Shown: positions 1 to 9,620, numbered from the stretch's first letter. The stretch is 64,000 bases of DNA from an uncultured SAR86 cluster bacterium (GCA_902604855.1 CACLAF010000004.1:62001-126000); one strand, 5' to 3'. The notes: generated from the sequence alone by a model not told the origin. Translations and numbers: made by a program.

Positions 1-2
1 TA

Positions 3-32
3 CAAGAACTAAATGAGGAATACTCAGCTTAA
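3..32 (+). CDS. possible C-terminal tail of a gene entering from the left
   Basis: The third forward frame reads nine sense codons (QELNEEYSA) and ends in TAA at 30-32; the other two forward frames stop sooner. It would converge on the DoxX gene with an 18-nt gap, the spacing style seen elsewhere here. Too short to identify, and it may be chance. Confidence 0.2.
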   Translation, partial: QELNEEYSA

Positions 33-50
33 GCTGCAATCTTAAAAATT

Positions 51-494
51 TTAGTTATTGCCCCTGATAGCGTAGAAAGTTCCCAATAGCAAAAGAAATA
101 ATTGCTCGCTGGCAAAGAGAACAGATCCTCTCTCTCCGAAAAATATTCCCCAATCCGAGTGGGCTATTAACAAAGCGAATATCATTATCACCCCTATTGC
201 TCCACCAGATACTCTAGTTACTAGGTGGCCTAGCTGGACCATTGGCTTAGCCAAAATTCCACCTACTATTATTCCTAATCCAGCCAATATTTCTCCCCAT
301 GCAACTAAGTATGCAGATGCCTCTGCAAGAGGAACTCCCTTAGAGTCTAGATAACCTATAAAACCATCAGAAATAGGTAATTTTCCATATCCATGTAAAA
401 AGAAAGCTATACCAAGGCCTAGCCTTAAAAGCCAATCAGCAATGCCACTTAAAGGCGCTGCGATTCCGTCAAAAAAGTTATTTATTTTTTCCAT
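51..494 (-). CDS. DoxX family membrane protein
   Basis: A 147-residue integral membrane protein of the DoxX/MauD-like family. Four hydrophobic segments are visible at about residues 21-38, 62-82, 97-112 and 131-144. The first carries the HGYGK element typical of DoxX proteins, followed by the loop leading to helix two. DoxX proteins are small four-helix inner-membrane proteins linked in various bacteria to thiosulfate or quinone redox processes and oxidative-stress complexes; the specific partner cannot be read here. It starts at ATG 494 and lies 28 nt downstream of the saccharopine-dehydrogenase-like gene on the same strand, so it is probably the last gene of that transcript. Confidence 0.85.
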   Translation of the reverse strand: MEKINNFFDGIAAPLSGIADWLLRLGLGIAFFLHGYGKLPISDGFIGYLDSKGVPLAEASAYLVAWGEILAGLGIIVGGILAKPMVQLGHLVTRVSGGAIGVIMIFALLIAHSDWGIFFGERGSVLFASEQLFLLLLGTFYAIRGNN

Positions 495-522
495 TTGTTT
501 ACTCTACATTCAATAAATTTAA

Positions 523-1722
523 TTACCAACTTCTAAATATATTAACCATTTCTGGACCATTTGTATTGATATCTTCATCGTAATCCAGGGCATCACTCAT
601 ACCATTAAGTTCTTTAAAAAAATCATAAGGATTTATGGCTCCCTCAGGAGCAAAAACTCCTTTTCTTTGAATTTTTCCATCTATTAAAAGTTTTAAGCCA
701 CAAGCCAGGGGAATACCCGTAGCTTCACCCATACTTATCAGGCCAGAGGATTTGAATGTTGCTGTGCATGCTGCCTGTTGACCATCTTTCTTTCCTGAGG
801 CTACCGCATACAGAGGAGGAGGATCTTCAGAATTTGCACTACTTAGATCAATACCATTTTCTATTCCCGACTCCTCTAGTTCTTTCCTTTTATCTGAAGA
901 TAGATTCTGGACAATACTTGCAGCTTTTTCTACAGAGATAATTTTCCAATCGACAAGTTTCATAATCCATTTGAGTAAACCGAAGCCACTGCCGTGAGCT
1001 AAATTAATGCTATTTTTGATCGAATCAAAGTGATGAGGAAAAGTAATCGCTTCTGGATGTCCAAAAATACGAGGTTTAAAGTTATTAAAACCAGGTAAAT
1101 CGACTTCAATTTCTTTCAATGGCTTGACCATCTTTGCCTCACCTTTATCTTGTATTCTGACCTTTCCAGTCATTTGCTGAACGGCATGAATCATGGCGGC
1201 ATTCAGTCCAGATTGGGATGATTCTTCCTCTGGCGCAGCACCATCCATAGTCCAGCCAGTATAAAGTGTCTCAGTTTCATCTAATTCTTGTATCGCAGTA
1301 GCTCCAAGCATATTTGTAAGACCTGGACTTGCACCCATTCCAAGAATCGCTGTTATTGAGTTACTTTCTGCCTTTTCGTGTAACGCAAGCATTTCTAGGG
1401 TCGGCTCCCAGTCGTCATTTATATCAAGGTAGTGGCAGGATTTATCAATAGCAGCTTCTAAAATAGGAGGTCCATATTTATAGAAGGGGCCTACGGTGTT
1501 TATAACCACATCTACTTTTTCCATTTCCGACTTTAGTGCATTAGTATCCGTTACATCCAAACCAATACCTGAAACTTTTTCGTTCATAGATGTCGCAAAT
1601 GCTATTGCAGCATCAGCATTGATGTCAGCAACAATTACCTCACTAACATTATCAAAGGCCATACAGGTTGCGACGGCAAATCTACCCATTCCGCCACTTC
1701 CACCAAGAGCTAATACCTTCAC
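523..1722 (-). CDS. saccharopine dehydrogenase family NAD(P)-binding protein
   Basis: A 399-residue Rossmann-fold oxidoreductase. The N-terminus has the dinucleotide-binding motif GGSGGMGRFAV at residues 8-18, an acidic residue at the end of the second strand (ADINAD, about 32-37), and the INTVGPF element near 75-81 that is characteristic of saccharopine-dehydrogenase-like proteins. These enzymes reduce or oxidise a substrate carbonyl or imine, but the family is too varied to assign saccharopine itself. The start codon is GTG at 1722. It begins 9 nt after the ABM-domain gene on the same strand, so the two are probably cotranscribed with DoxX downstream. Confidence 0.8.
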   Translation of the reverse strand: MKVLALGGSGGMGRFAVATCMAFDNVSEVIVADINADAAIAFATSMNEKVSGIGLDVTDTNALKSEMEKVDVVINTVGPFYKYGPPILEAAIDKSCHYLDINDDWEPTLEMLALHEKAESNSITAILGMGASPGLTNMLGATAIQELDETETLYTGWTMDGAAPEEESSQSGLNAAMIHAVQQMTGKVRIQDKGEAKMVKPLKEIEVDLPGFNNFKPRIFGHPEAITFPHHFDSIKNSINLAHGSGFGLLKWIMKLVDWKIISVEKAASIVQNLSSDKRKELEESGIENGIDLSSANSEDPPPLYAVASGKKDGQQAACTATFKSSGLISMGEATGIPLACGLKLLIDGKIQRKGVFAPEGAINPYDFFKELNGMSDALDYDEDINTNGPEMVNIFRSW

Positions 1723-1731
1723 GAATTTATT

Positions 1732-2025
1732 TTATGTTTTGATGATGTCAAATATTCTAATTGACGGTGCTGCTTCACAAAGAGCCGTAACAGCATCTAA
1801 AGTACCATCATCTGTTCTAAATTGAAGATATTTATCATAATGTTCTTTACTATCCCATACTTCAGTAAAGACCCAGTTGTTTGGATTTTCTGTATTGTAG
1901 GTAAGGTCAATTCCCTGGCACCCATCATAGGCTCTAGTTACCTTAAAGGCTTCAGTGCAAATACCGGTAAAGTTATCCTTTTCACCTTCTTTGAGGGTTC
2001 CTTCTAACAAGACACTAACTGTCAT
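1732..2025 (-). CDS. antibiotic biosynthesis monooxygenase (ABM) domain protein
   Basis: A 97-residue single-domain protein with the ferredoxin-like alpha/beta pattern of the ABM family. Conserved features include the FTEVWDSKEHYDKYL segment (about residues 52-66), where a tryptophan and a histidine are usual, and the preceding strand. ABM proteins are small dimeric cofactor-independent oxygenases or heme-degrading enzymes; many remain uncharacterised. ATG start at 2025 with an AAGGAG-type ribosome site just upstream (minus strand). It lies first in the short run ABM, saccharopine-like, DoxX. Function beyond the fold is not assignable. Confidence 0.75.
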   Translation of the reverse strand: MTVSVLLEGTLKEGEKDNFTGICTEAFKVTRAYDGCQGIDLTYNTENPNNWVFTEVWDSKEHYDKYLQFRTDDGTLDAVTALCEAAPSIRIFDIIKT

Positions 2026-2050
2026 ATTGATCTCCTTTTAATTAAGCTTC

Positions 2051-2085
2051 TTATGTTATCAGACCTTTAGCCACGAATAACATAA
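2051..2085. repeat. 9-bp perfect inverted repeat between two minus-strand genes
   Basis: TTATGTTAT (2051-2059) and ATAACATAA (2077-2085) are exact reverse complements separated by 17 nt. No U-tract follows on either strand, so it is not a standard terminator. It lies just after the Met-rich outer-membrane gene and before the ABM gene, where an operator or transcript-end hairpin would sit. Confidence 0.5.
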
Positions 2086-2087
2086 AC

Positions 2088-3146
2088 CTAAAAAGAAACA
2101 TGGTATCCTGCCTGCAATCCCCAGTTCATTCCCATTTGAGGACCATGTAAATCTTGCGAGATAGGTTTATATAATTCTAATCCAACACTGCCTTTCGGCA
2201 ACATAATATTTAAACCTATCCCAGAAGTTAAAATTTTACCACCATAGTTTAAAGGGTTAGCGGTTTGGACAGGAGCGTTTATATTTTTATTGTTCCCTTT
2301 TATTGATTCAATATCTTGAAATTTCAATCTTAATGACCAAGCAGTAATCTGATTTAGATCTCTTTGTAACCAGAGGTTAGTTTCATAAGAATCGCCAAAA
2401 TTCCATTGATCATTCCTAATGTTAATTCTAGATTTTATTTGACTTCCAAATTTCCATATCTCGTAAGTTTTTGAATAAGTAAGTGCACTCAGGAGGGTGT
2501 ACGACTTATCTCCTAATTGCATCCCGTAAGGAAGTATCATCTCATTAATAGCTCCCATTGGTGTAAGCACATTATCTCTCAGATCATTTTTACCACTACT
2601 ATTTTCCAAACCAAGTTGAGCATGAAATTTAGATCCATCTCTATCTAAGATTTTGAAGAGTAGTGACAAACTAACAGAAGACAATCCAGAAGATCTCGTT
2701 GAGAAATCTCCAACTACATCTCTTGCCATCATTGGTTTATAAGTCCTTAGATCCATAGATTTCTGTTCTAGCATGATCATGCCCATTAAGGTAATGTAAT
2801 CAGAAGGGGCATACATCCCACCAAGCATAATCATATCCATATCCATATCCTGTGGCACAACGCTTAGATTTTTAGGCATACCAGTAGGGTTGGGAAGCTC
2901 CAAAATATGCAGATCCATTAATTTATTAGTACCAAGATAATTATGGTTCATATACATTTTCATATACCTAATAGATATCATTGATTCACCCTTGCGATGA
3001 AAATGATCTCCCATTAACCCTATTGGCCCATGCATCTTAGCGCTATGATTTTTCATATGATCCATATGATCCTTATGATTCATAGGTTCAGCAGAAATAT
3101 TTATCGAAAAAACTAGAAATAGAGAGAAATAAAATGACTTAGACAT
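2088..3146 (-). CDS. Met/His-rich outer-membrane beta-barrel protein (transporter-like)
   Basis: A 352-residue protein with a signal peptide (about residues 1-19, cleavage near SAEP). The mature N-terminus is unusually rich in Met and His (HKDHMDHMKNHSAKMHGP), and a second methionine cluster (MDMDMIMLGGM) lies around residues 103-113. The rest alternates polar and hydrophobic residues and ends in aromatic Phe, as outer-membrane barrels do. It resembles the family annotated simply as 'transporter' near the MetA-pathway/phenol-degradation barrel group, often found beside copper-handling genes. Copper or another soft metal is the likely ligand (inference). The Met clusters are encoded by short hexamer repeats, but these keep the frame. 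It starts at ATG 3146, 8 nt after typA. Confidence 0.7.
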   Translation of the reverse strand: MSKSFYFSLFLVFSINISAEPMNHKDHMDHMKNHSAKMHGPIGLMGDHFHRKGESMISIRYMKMYMNHNYLGTNKLMDLHILELPNPTGMPKNLSVVPQDMDMDMIMLGGMYAPSDYITLMGMIMLEQKSMDLRTYKPMMARDVVGDFSTRSSGLSSVSLSLLFKILDRDGSKFHAQLGLENSSGKNDLRDNVLTPMGAINEMILPYGMQLGDKSYTLLSALTYSKTYEIWKFGSQIKSRINIRNDQWNFGDSYETNLWLQRDLNQITAWSLRLKFQDIESIKGNNKNINAPVQTANPLNYGGKILTSGIGLNIMLPKGSVGLELYKPISQDLHGPQMGMNWGLQAGYHVSF

Positions 3147-3154
3147 AACAGATA

Positions 3155-4939
3155 TTATCTAATATCTTTTTTCCTTAATCTAATGGATTTTGGCGTAACT
3201 TCTACAAGCTCATCATCTTCTACGAATTCTAATGCTTGCTCTAATGTATGCTCGATATGAGGCGTCAGTATGAGGTTTTCATCAGTCCCTGCAGCTCGAA
3301 TATTTGTTAATTGCTTGGCTTTAGTCGGATTAACTGGCAAGTCGTTATCTCTTGAATGAAGGCCTACTATTTGACCAATGTAAACTTCGGTTCCATGACC
3401 AAGAAACATCCTGCCTCTCTCTTGCAAATTGAACAGTGAATAAGCAAGCGTTTTGCCAGCTGCCATAGAGACCAGCACCCCATTTTGTCTTTTGGCCAAT
3501 TCTCCATCCTTTGCTTTCCCATAATGATCAAAAACACTAGTCATAATTCCAGTGCCACTGGTCATTGTTAAAAAACTTGATCTAAAACCGATCATTCCCC
3601 TTGATGGGGCCAAGAATTCTAACTTAATTCTTCCTTTTCCATCAGGTTCCATATTTTGTAAATCAGCTTTCCTTTGCCCCATTTCTTCCATTACAGCACC
3701 TTGGTGCTGATCTTCTATATCAATTACTATTTGCTCATAAGGTTCGTGTATTTCACCGTTCACTTCCTTTTGAATAACTTCTGGCTTGGAAACACCTAAT
3801 TCATAATCTTCGCGTCGCATATTTTCTATCAAGACTGATAGATGCAGTTCACCACGTCCAGAAACTTTAAATTTATCTGGAGAATCGCCTTGCTCTACTC
3901 TTAAAGCAACATTATGAATTAACTCTTGCTCAAGTCGTTCTTTCAAGTTTCTTGAGGAAATATATTTCCCCTCCCTCCCTGCAAAAGGAGAATTATTTAC
4001 TTGAAAGGTCATACTCACCGTAGGTTCGTCAACACTAAGAGGTGGCAAAGCCTCAATTTTTTCTGGGCTACATATAGTGTCAGAAATATTGAGTTTATCT
4101 ATTCCTGTAATACAAATAATATCGCCTGCTTGCGCTTCAGGCACTTCAACTCTTTCAAGTCCGTTATAGCCCATAACTTGTAAAACTTTACCTCTTCGCT
4201 CCGAATTATTAGAATCTATTACAGCAACCTGTTCGTTAGGTTTGATTTTCCCTCTTTTTATTCTGCCAATTCCAATCACACCAACGTAGCTGCTGTAATC
4301 AAGAGCACTAATCTGCATTTGAAGAGGGCCATCATCATTTACCTCTGGAGGATTGACTTTCTCTATAATCAGATCCATCAAAGGAGACATATCTTCAGAC
4401 ATCTTTTCTTCATCTAAGCTAGCAACCCCATTAAGGGCTGAGGCATAAATAACTGGAAAATCTAACTGATCATCATTGCCGCCCAGTCTATCAAATAGAT
4501 CAAATACTTGATCTAAGACCCAATCTGGTCTGGCTCCTGGTCTGTCTACTTTATTTATAACTAAAATAGGGTTAAGCCCCTGGTCAAAAGCTTTCTGAGT
4601 CACAAATCGTGTTTGAGGCATTGGTCCATCCACTGCGTCAACAAGTAGCAAAACAGAATCAACCATTGAAAGAACTCTTTCAACTTCACCTCCAAAGTCA
4701 GCATGACCTGGAGTATCAACTATATTTATTCTGTGATCTTTCCACTCTATAGCAGTATTTTTTGCAAGAATAGTAATTCCCCTCTCTTTTTCTTGATCAT
4801 CGGAATCCATAATTCTTTCAGAATCCATATTTTTTCTATCAAGAGTTCCTGACTGCTGAAGTAATTTATCAACAATAGTAGTTTTCCCATGATCTACATG
4901 GGCAATAATGGCTACATTTCTGAGTTTTTGAGTCGACAT
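3155..4939 (-). CDS. typA: translational GTPase TypA/BipA
   Basis: A 594-residue ribosome-binding GTPase, close to the family's usual length of about 600. G-domain motifs are intact: AHVDHGKTT at the start (G1), DTPGHADF near residue 75 (G3) and NKVD near 130 (G4). Domain II and the EF-G-like domains III and V follow, then the TypA-specific C-terminal domain. TypA acts in ribosome assembly and stress or cold adaptation. A TATAAT-like element lies about 20 nt upstream of the ATG on the minus strand, between typA and the Sel1 gene, so typA may have its own promoter. Confidence 0.97.
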   Translation of the reverse strand: MSTQKLRNVAIIAHVDHGKTTIVDKLLQQSGTLDRKNMDSERIMDSDDQEKERGITILAKNTAIEWKDHRINIVDTPGHADFGGEVERVLSMVDSVLLLVDAVDGPMPQTRFVTQKAFDQGLNPILVINKVDRPGARPDWVLDQVFDLFDRLGGNDDQLDFPVIYASALNGVASLDEEKMSEDMSPLMDLIIEKVNPPEVNDDGPLQMQISALDYSSYVGVIGIGRIKRGKIKPNEQVAVIDSNNSERRGKVLQVMGYNGLERVEVPEAQAGDIICITGIDKLNISDTICSPEKIEALPPLSVDEPTVSMTFQVNNSPFAGREGKYISSRNLKERLEQELIHNVALRVEQGDSPDKFKVSGRGELHLSVLIENMRREDYELGVSKPEVIQKEVNGEIHEPYEQIVIDIEDQHQGAVMEEMGQRKADLQNMEPDGKGRIKLEFLAPSRGMIGFRSSFLTMTSGTGIMTSVFDHYGKAKDGELAKRQNGVLVSMAAGKTLAYSLFNLQERGRMFLGHGTEVYIGQIVGLHSRDNDLPVNPTKAKQLTNIRAAGTDENLILTPHIEHTLEQALEFVEDDELVEVTPKSIRLRKKDIR

Positions 4940-4957
4940 CGCTTTAGGAAAGCCGCG

Positions 4958-4986
4958 ATTATAAGCTTTTATATAGAATCTTCTAT
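4958..4986 (-). promoter_or_regulatory. possible typA promoter -10 and adjacent palindrome
   Basis: On the minus strand TATAAT occupies 4963-4958, about 19 nt before the typA start codon. Immediately upstream is the palindrome ATAGAA-TC-TTCTAT (4973-4986), which reaches into the stop codon of the Sel1 gene. No good -35 hexamer is visible, so the promoter call is weak. Confidence 0.3.
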
Positions 4987-5447
4987 TAGTTTTTTGAGAT
5001 CATTGAATGACTCAAAGGCTCTGGACAGCAAAATTTTACAAGAGCCTCTTTTAGATCGAGATTATCAGCTTTTCTTAGCTTATCTAAAAATTCCTTTGCA
5101 TGCTTATTACCTCGTTCTTCTGCAACTAGAAAATACTCTAATGCAAGCCCAGGATTGGGATCGGTATTGATACCATCAACATAAAATATTGCTATATTGA
5201 ATGGAGCTTTAGAATGACCTTGTTCATTAGCACGCTGGTACCAATACACTGCTTTTTCAACGTCCTTATTTATGCCTCTTCCAATTGCGTAATTTACACC
5301 TGTGTTGTACTGGGAAACAGAAATTCCTTGAGTTGCAAGTGAAAGGTCATAAACAAAATCATCTTTATCACTTACTGCTATTAGTTGAAGACAAAAGAAA
5401 GCTAATAGAAAAAAAATTGTTTTTTTAGAGTGCCCTTTTTTTAACAA
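4986..5447 (-). CDS. exported Sel1-repeat (TPR-like) protein
   Basis: A 153-residue protein with an N-terminal signal peptide (lysines followed by IFFLLAFFCLQLIAV, about residues 10-25). Two Sel1-type helical repeats follow. The first includes YNTGVNYAIGRGINKD and AVYWYQRANEQGH, the second AFYVDGI-type spacing and ALEYFLVAEERGN. Sel1 repeats mediate protein-protein contacts; small periplasmic examples are common but rarely have a known role. The C-terminus carries a CC pair. It lies 6 nt after the quinone oxidoreductase gene and 46 nt before typA on the same strand. Confidence 0.75.
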   Translation of the reverse strand: MLKKGHSKKTIFFLLAFFCLQLIAVSDKDDFVYDLSLATQGISVSQYNTGVNYAIGRGINKDVEKAVYWYQRANEQGHSKAPFNIAIFYVDGINTDPNPGLALEYFLVAEERGNKHAKEFLDKLRKADNLDLKEALVKFCCPEPLSHSMISKN

Positions 5448-5453
5448 AAGCCT

Positions 5454-6446
5454 TTATTCCATGCACACGACAACTTTTCCTAGAACTTTCCTATCTTCCA
5501 AAGTTTTTATAGCTGTTGCTGATTCATCAAGTGCATAGGTCTCTGTGACAAAGGGTTTAATTTTCCCCTCCGCATGAAGGTCAAATAGTTCTTTGAAGTT
5601 TTGTTGGTTCTCAGCATATTCTACTCCCGCAAACTGACCCCAGAAAACACCAACTATTTGACACTCTTTTAACAAAGTAAGATTTAAAGGCATTTTTGGA
5701 ATACCAGCCGTGAAACCTATAACAAGATATTTTCCATGTCTTGCAATCGCTCTCAATGCAGGCTCAGCATAATCTCCACCTACAAGATCATAAATCATAT
5801 CTACTCCACCACCAGTTACTTCTTTGATTTGATCAGAGAATTTTTTTTGAAGATCTCTGTCCATTTCCCTTTCATAAATGATTCCTTCATCTGCACCTTC
5901 TTTTTTGCAGAGATCAATTTTCTCTTGAGAAGAAGCTGCGGCAATAACTTTTGCGCCCATTGCTTTTGCAATATGAATTGCAGTAATGCCAAGACCGCCA
6001 CCGGCTCCAAGAACTAAAACTGATTGTCCGGCTTTAAGCTCACCTCTTTGTTTGAAAGCATGGTAAGTAGTTCCATAATTAAGTGGAAACCCAGCCGCCG
6101 TATTGAAGTCCATTGTTTCTGGTAAAGGCATCAATTGTTGTTCGAGATAAACCCCTTTTTCTCGTAAACCTCCTGATCCTATGCTGCCCATTACTCTGTC
6201 TCCTTCCTTGTGCATGGTTACGCCTTCGCCAACGGCAGATACAACACCTGAAATTTCACTTCCTGGGCTAAAGGGAAAAGGGGGTTTAAACTGGTACAAA
6301 CCTTGAACTATAAGTACATCAGGAAAGCTTATTCCTGTTGCTTTAATGTCAACAACCACCTGTCCAGGGCCCGCAATCGGATCATCAATCTCTTCAACTT
6401 GATGTGAGTCCACTGGTCCGAACTCTTTACATAGAAATGCTTTCAT
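5454..6446 (-). CDS. NADPH:quinone oxidoreductase family (zinc-independent MDR) protein
   Basis: A 330-residue medium-chain dehydrogenase/reductase. The GroES-like N-terminal domain carries GISFPDVLIVQGLY (about residues 37-50) and the SPGSEISGVV segment. The NADP-binding motif LGAGGGLGITAIHIAKAMGA follows near residues 146-165, with the AAASS element that suits NADPH. The catalytic zinc ligands of alcohol dehydrogenases are missing, as expected for quinone oxidoreductases. It reduces quinones or enones with NADPH in the cytoplasm; the physiological substrate is unknown. It lies in the minus-strand run downstream of gshA, which could suggest a redox-stress theme. Confidence 0.88.
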   Translation of the reverse strand: MKAFLCKEFGPVDSHQVEEIDDPIAGPGQVVVDIKATGISFPDVLIVQGLYQFKPPFPFSPGSEISGVVSAVGEGVTMHKEGDRVMGSIGSGGLREKGVYLEQQLMPLPETMDFNTAAGFPLNYGTTYHAFKQRGELKAGQSVLVLGAGGGLGITAIHIAKAMGAKVIAAASSQEKIDLCKKEGADEGIIYEREMDRDLQKKFSDQIKEVTGGGVDMIYDLVGGDYAEPALRAIARHGKYLVIGFTAGIPKMPLNLTLLKECQIVGVFWGQFAGVEYAENQQNFKELFDLHAEGKIKPFVTETYALDESATAIKTLEDRKVLGKVVVCME

Positions 6447-6501
6447 AAAATGGTCCTTATTAAATATCTAAGTGATTAAATTAACGCTAAAATAAAAAAC
6501 G

Positions 6502-8058
6502 TCAAGAAATCTTATTTAAAAAATCTTTTAAATAACCTTCGAAGTTTTCCTGATTACTTTCTTCAATTTCTTTTGCTGCTTCAAGAGAATCTTGAGAGGT
6601 TGTTGTGAAAAAATACTCATCATCTGTTGCAAGACTATCCATATGTTCTTTATGAAGAAGTGACATCTTCATTCCATATTCTTGTAAGGTCATATCATTG
6701 GTTTGGACCTCTTCTAACAAGGATCCACTTAAAGATTTATCAAGGTTATTTATGACTTCTTTTTGATTAGCAAGAGTGTCAGTCCACTTACTATCACCTT
6801 GAGATACTTCCTTACGCATGAATTCAGCGATATCTTGCATTCCATCGAGTATTCTCGCAGCCTCTTCTCTGATGCTTATTTTACCTTCAAGTGTTGTGAT
6901 AGATGCCTCAGAACTTCTTCCTTCATTTACGATTGTTTTGTGGGTCTTAAATAGTTCATTCGACTCAGATTCTGTTATGTCTGGGCTATCAGAAAGTAAG
7001 CAAAACAATATTAATAGATCTAAGAAATATATTTGTTCTTCAGATATACCAACAAAGGCTTTTGGGTTGAGGTCTATGCATCTTAGTTCAAGATAATCTA
7101 TTCCTTCATTGTTTAAAACATTTATAGGCCTTTCTCCAGTTGGGCAAACTCTTTTTGGCCTAATCGTACTGTAATATTCATTTTCAATTTGAATAATAGA
7201 ATCATTCAATTGAATTCTTTGGTTGTCCTTAAACTCGCCTAGTTTTTTATAATCTTTGTAGGATGTTTTCAAAGCATTTTTTAAATCTAAGGTATATTGA
7301 TCTATAGAGTTGTACGAAATGTTAAGGCTATCCTGAGCATGACTTATATAGCCTAGGTCTCCCATTCTTAATGAAGTGGCATAGGGCTTGAAAAGATCCT
7401 CAGTATTAAGATCATCCATATTATGACTCCTATTTTCTGCAAAAGACTTGTTTGCTATAGGAGAAGATCCAAATAACAGAAGATATAGCCAGCCATATCT
7501 TCGGAAGTTCCTCGCAATACCTAAATAAACCTCATTTTTGAATTTTTTTAAATCAACAGAATTGATATCAGCAAAAATTTGCAAAAATTTATCTGAAAAT
7601 GAGAAGTTATAATGAATTCCCGCTATAGCCTGCATCATACTTCCATATCTATGAGATAAACCTCTTCTGTATATGGTTTTCATCATACCTTGATTAGAAG
7701 TCCCGTAGTTTCCAATAGGTATATCGTCCTCAGAATCTATGAAACAAGGCATGCTTAGAGGCCAAAGGGATTCACCTTCTAGATTTTGATTCACAAAAAT
7801 ATGTAAATCACTTAGAAATTTCAAACATTCTGAAGCACTATTGAAAGTCGGGGTCACTAATTCCAGCAAAGCTTCTGAAAAATCAGTAGTTATATATGGG
7901 TTAGTTAAAGCTGATCCTAATCCTAATGGATGAGGTGTTTGTGAGATTTTTCCAGATGTATCGACTCTAAGGCTCTCCCTCTCTATGCCCCTATTTATGA
8001 AATTGAGTTCTGAGGATACTTTTGATTTCTTTATCTCATCTAAAGAAAATCTGATCAT
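6502..8058 (-). CDS. gshA: glutamate-cysteine ligase (proteobacterial type)
   Basis: A 518-residue enzyme for the first step of glutathione synthesis, joining glutamate and cysteine with ATP. The hallmark N-terminal segment RGIERESLRV is present near residue 24, followed by TTDFSEALLELVTP, the glutamate-binding region. GIHYNFSF (about 145-152) and YLELRCIDLNP (about 324-334) are also typical of the GshA class found in gammaproteobacteria. Length agrees with E. coli GshA. It starts at ATG 8058, 6 nt downstream of pckA. No gshB is present in this window. Confidence 0.97.
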   Translation of the reverse strand: MIRFSLDEIKKSKVSSELNFINRGIERESLRVDTSGKISQTPHPLGLGSALTNPYITTDFSEALLELVTPTFNSASECLKFLSDLHIFVNQNLEGESLWPLSMPCFIDSEDDIPIGNYGTSNQGMMKTIYRRGLSHRYGSMMQAIAGIHYNFSFSDKFLQIFADINSVDLKKFKNEVYLGIARNFRRYGWLYLLLFGSSPIANKSFAENRSHNMDDLNTEDLFKPYATSLRMGDLGYISHAQDSLNISYNSIDQYTLDLKNALKTSYKDYKKLGEFKDNQRIQLNDSIIQIENEYYSTIRPKRVCPTGERPINVLNNEGIDYLELRCIDLNPKAFVGISEEQIYFLDLLILFCLLSDSPDITESESNELFKTHKTIVNEGRSSEASITTLEGKISIREEAARILDGMQDIAEFMRKEVSQGDSKWTDTLANQKEVINNLDKSLSGSLLEEVQTNDMTLQEYGMKMSLLHKEHMDSLATDDEYFFTTTSQDSLEAAKEIEESNQENFEGYLKDFLNKIS

Positions 8059-8064
8059 TTGATC

Positions 8065-9594
8065 TTACCTTGGTCCAGCGTCAACTATAGATTGTGATAC
8101 GTCAAACTTCTTAAAGTTTTCTTTAAATTGATTCACTAGTTTATTTTCATATTCCGCATAAGATGATGGATCTTTCCAATTTTTTATGGGATTGAGAAGC
8201 TTGCTATCCACTCCTTCAACACTCAATGGGACATCTAGATTCATTCCTTCTATGGTTTCAGTATCAGCACCGACTAAATCACCCGACTGAATTGCAGAGA
8301 TAATTGATCGAGTTACGGGTATATCGAACCGGTTACCTATTCCGTAGGGCCCTCCCGTCCATCCTGTATTGACTAAATATACTTTACTATCAAATTCTTC
8401 TATTCTTTTCATCAAAAGGTCAGCGTAAACACCTGCAGCTCTTGGAAAAAAGGGAGCTCCATAGCAAGTTGAGAAAGTGGTCTTGAATGCTTCTGTAGAA
8501 CCAACTTCTGTTGAACCAATCGCAGCAGTATATCCGCTTAAAAAGTGATAAGCAGCAGCCTCTTTGCTTAAAATTGATACGGGAGGTATTACTCCAGATA
8601 AATCACAGGTAAGGAATATAACTGCATTAGGTTCTCCACCTGAATTTTCATCTGCTCTTTTTTCTATGTGTTCTCTTGGATAAACAACTCGAGTATTTTC
8701 AGTTAGGGAGGAATCAGAAAAATCTGGATCTTTTGATTCCGAATCGATGACCACATTTTCCATTACGCTACCTCTTTTTATGGCATCCCAAATGACAGGT
8801 TCATTTTTTTTGGTGAGGTTAATACATTTTGCATAGCAACCTCCTTCAAAATTGAATACTGTACCTGGACCCCATCCATGTTCGTCATCACCTATTAAGT
8901 CTCTTTCTGGATCCGCTGAAAGAGTTGTCTTGCCGGTACCCGATAAACCAAAGAATAAGCAAACTTCTCCGCTAGATCCAACATTAGAAGCACAGTGCAT
9001 TGGAAGAACGTCTTTTTCAGGTAGTAAGAAATTTTGAACAGCAAACATAGATTTTTTCATCTCTCCTGCATAAGGCATTCCCGCTAACAAGACCTTCTTT
9101 CTTGTGAAGTCTAATAAAACGACGCCATCACTATTGGTGCCATCTCTTTCTGGATCGCATTCAAATAAAGGTGCACTCATAATCTCCCAGTTGTCTTTAC
9201 CTCCAGGGTTAAATTCATCAGGTCTTATGAACATTTGCTTACCAAAAAGATTATGCCAAGCCCATTCTGTTCTGATTTTTACTGGTACATAGTAATCAGG
9301 ATGCTCTCCGACATGCAAAGAGCTAACAAATGTATCTTTTTGGTTCATGTATTCTTCAACTTTATTCCAAATATTTATAAATGCTTCGCTGTCGAATGGT
9401 TTGTTGACCTGTCCCCAATCAACAGAATTGATCGTTATATCATCCTTAACTATAAATCTATCAAGCGGACTTCTTCCGGTTCTATGGCCAGTTTTTACAA
9501 GCAGCGCACCATTAGAAGCTATTTCGCCTTCACCTCTTTCAAGAGCGGCATTAATAAGTTCTTCGACGGTTAGATTTTCGTGAATTGATGACAT
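8065..9594 (-). CDS. pckA: phosphoenolpyruvate carboxykinase (ATP)
   Basis: A 509-residue gluconeogenic enzyme converting oxaloacetate and ATP to phosphoenolpyruvate, CO2 and ADP. The ATP-type P-loop [20 protein letters not shown] lies near residues 218-237, followed by the DDEHGW kinase-2/metal motif. [10 protein letters not shown] (about 38-47), the oxaloacetate-binding arginine region, is also intact. Its presence beside class I aldolase, pgk and tkt elsewhere in the window fits growth on non-sugar carbon. An AAGGA ribosome site lies just before ATG 9594 on the minus strand. Confidence 0.97.
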   Translation of the reverse strand: MSSIHENLTVEELINAALERGEGEIASNGALLVKTGHRTGRSPLDRFIVKDDITINSVDWGQVNKPFDSEAFINIWNKVEEYMNQKDTFVSSLHVGEHPDYYVPVKIRTEWAWHNLFGKQMFIRPDEFNPGGKDNWEIMSAPLFECDPERDGTNSDGVVLLDFTRKKVLLAGMPYAGEMKKSMFAVQNFLLPEKDVLPMHCASNVGSSGEVCLFFGLSGTGKTTLSADPERDLIGDDEHGWGPGTVFNFEGGCYAKCINLTKKNEPVIWDAIKRGSVMENVVIDSESKDPDFSDSSLTENTRVVYPREHIEKRADENSGGEPNAVIFLTCDLSGVIPPVSILSKEAAAYHFLSGYTAAIGSTEVGSTEAFKTTFSTCYGAPFFPRAAGVYADLLMKRIEEFDSKVYLVNTGWTGGPYGIGNRFDIPVTRSIISAIQSGDLVGADTETIEGMNLDVPLSVEGVDSKLLNPIKNWKDPSSYAEYENKLVNQFKENFKKFDVSQSIVDAGPR

Positions 9595-9620
9595 TAAGAA
9601 TCCTTTTTAAATAGCGGGGT

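Noticed and set aside
25-36. CAGCTTAAGCTG palindrome as terminator
   Set aside because: Arms meet without a loop and no T-tract follows, so a stable hairpin is not possible.
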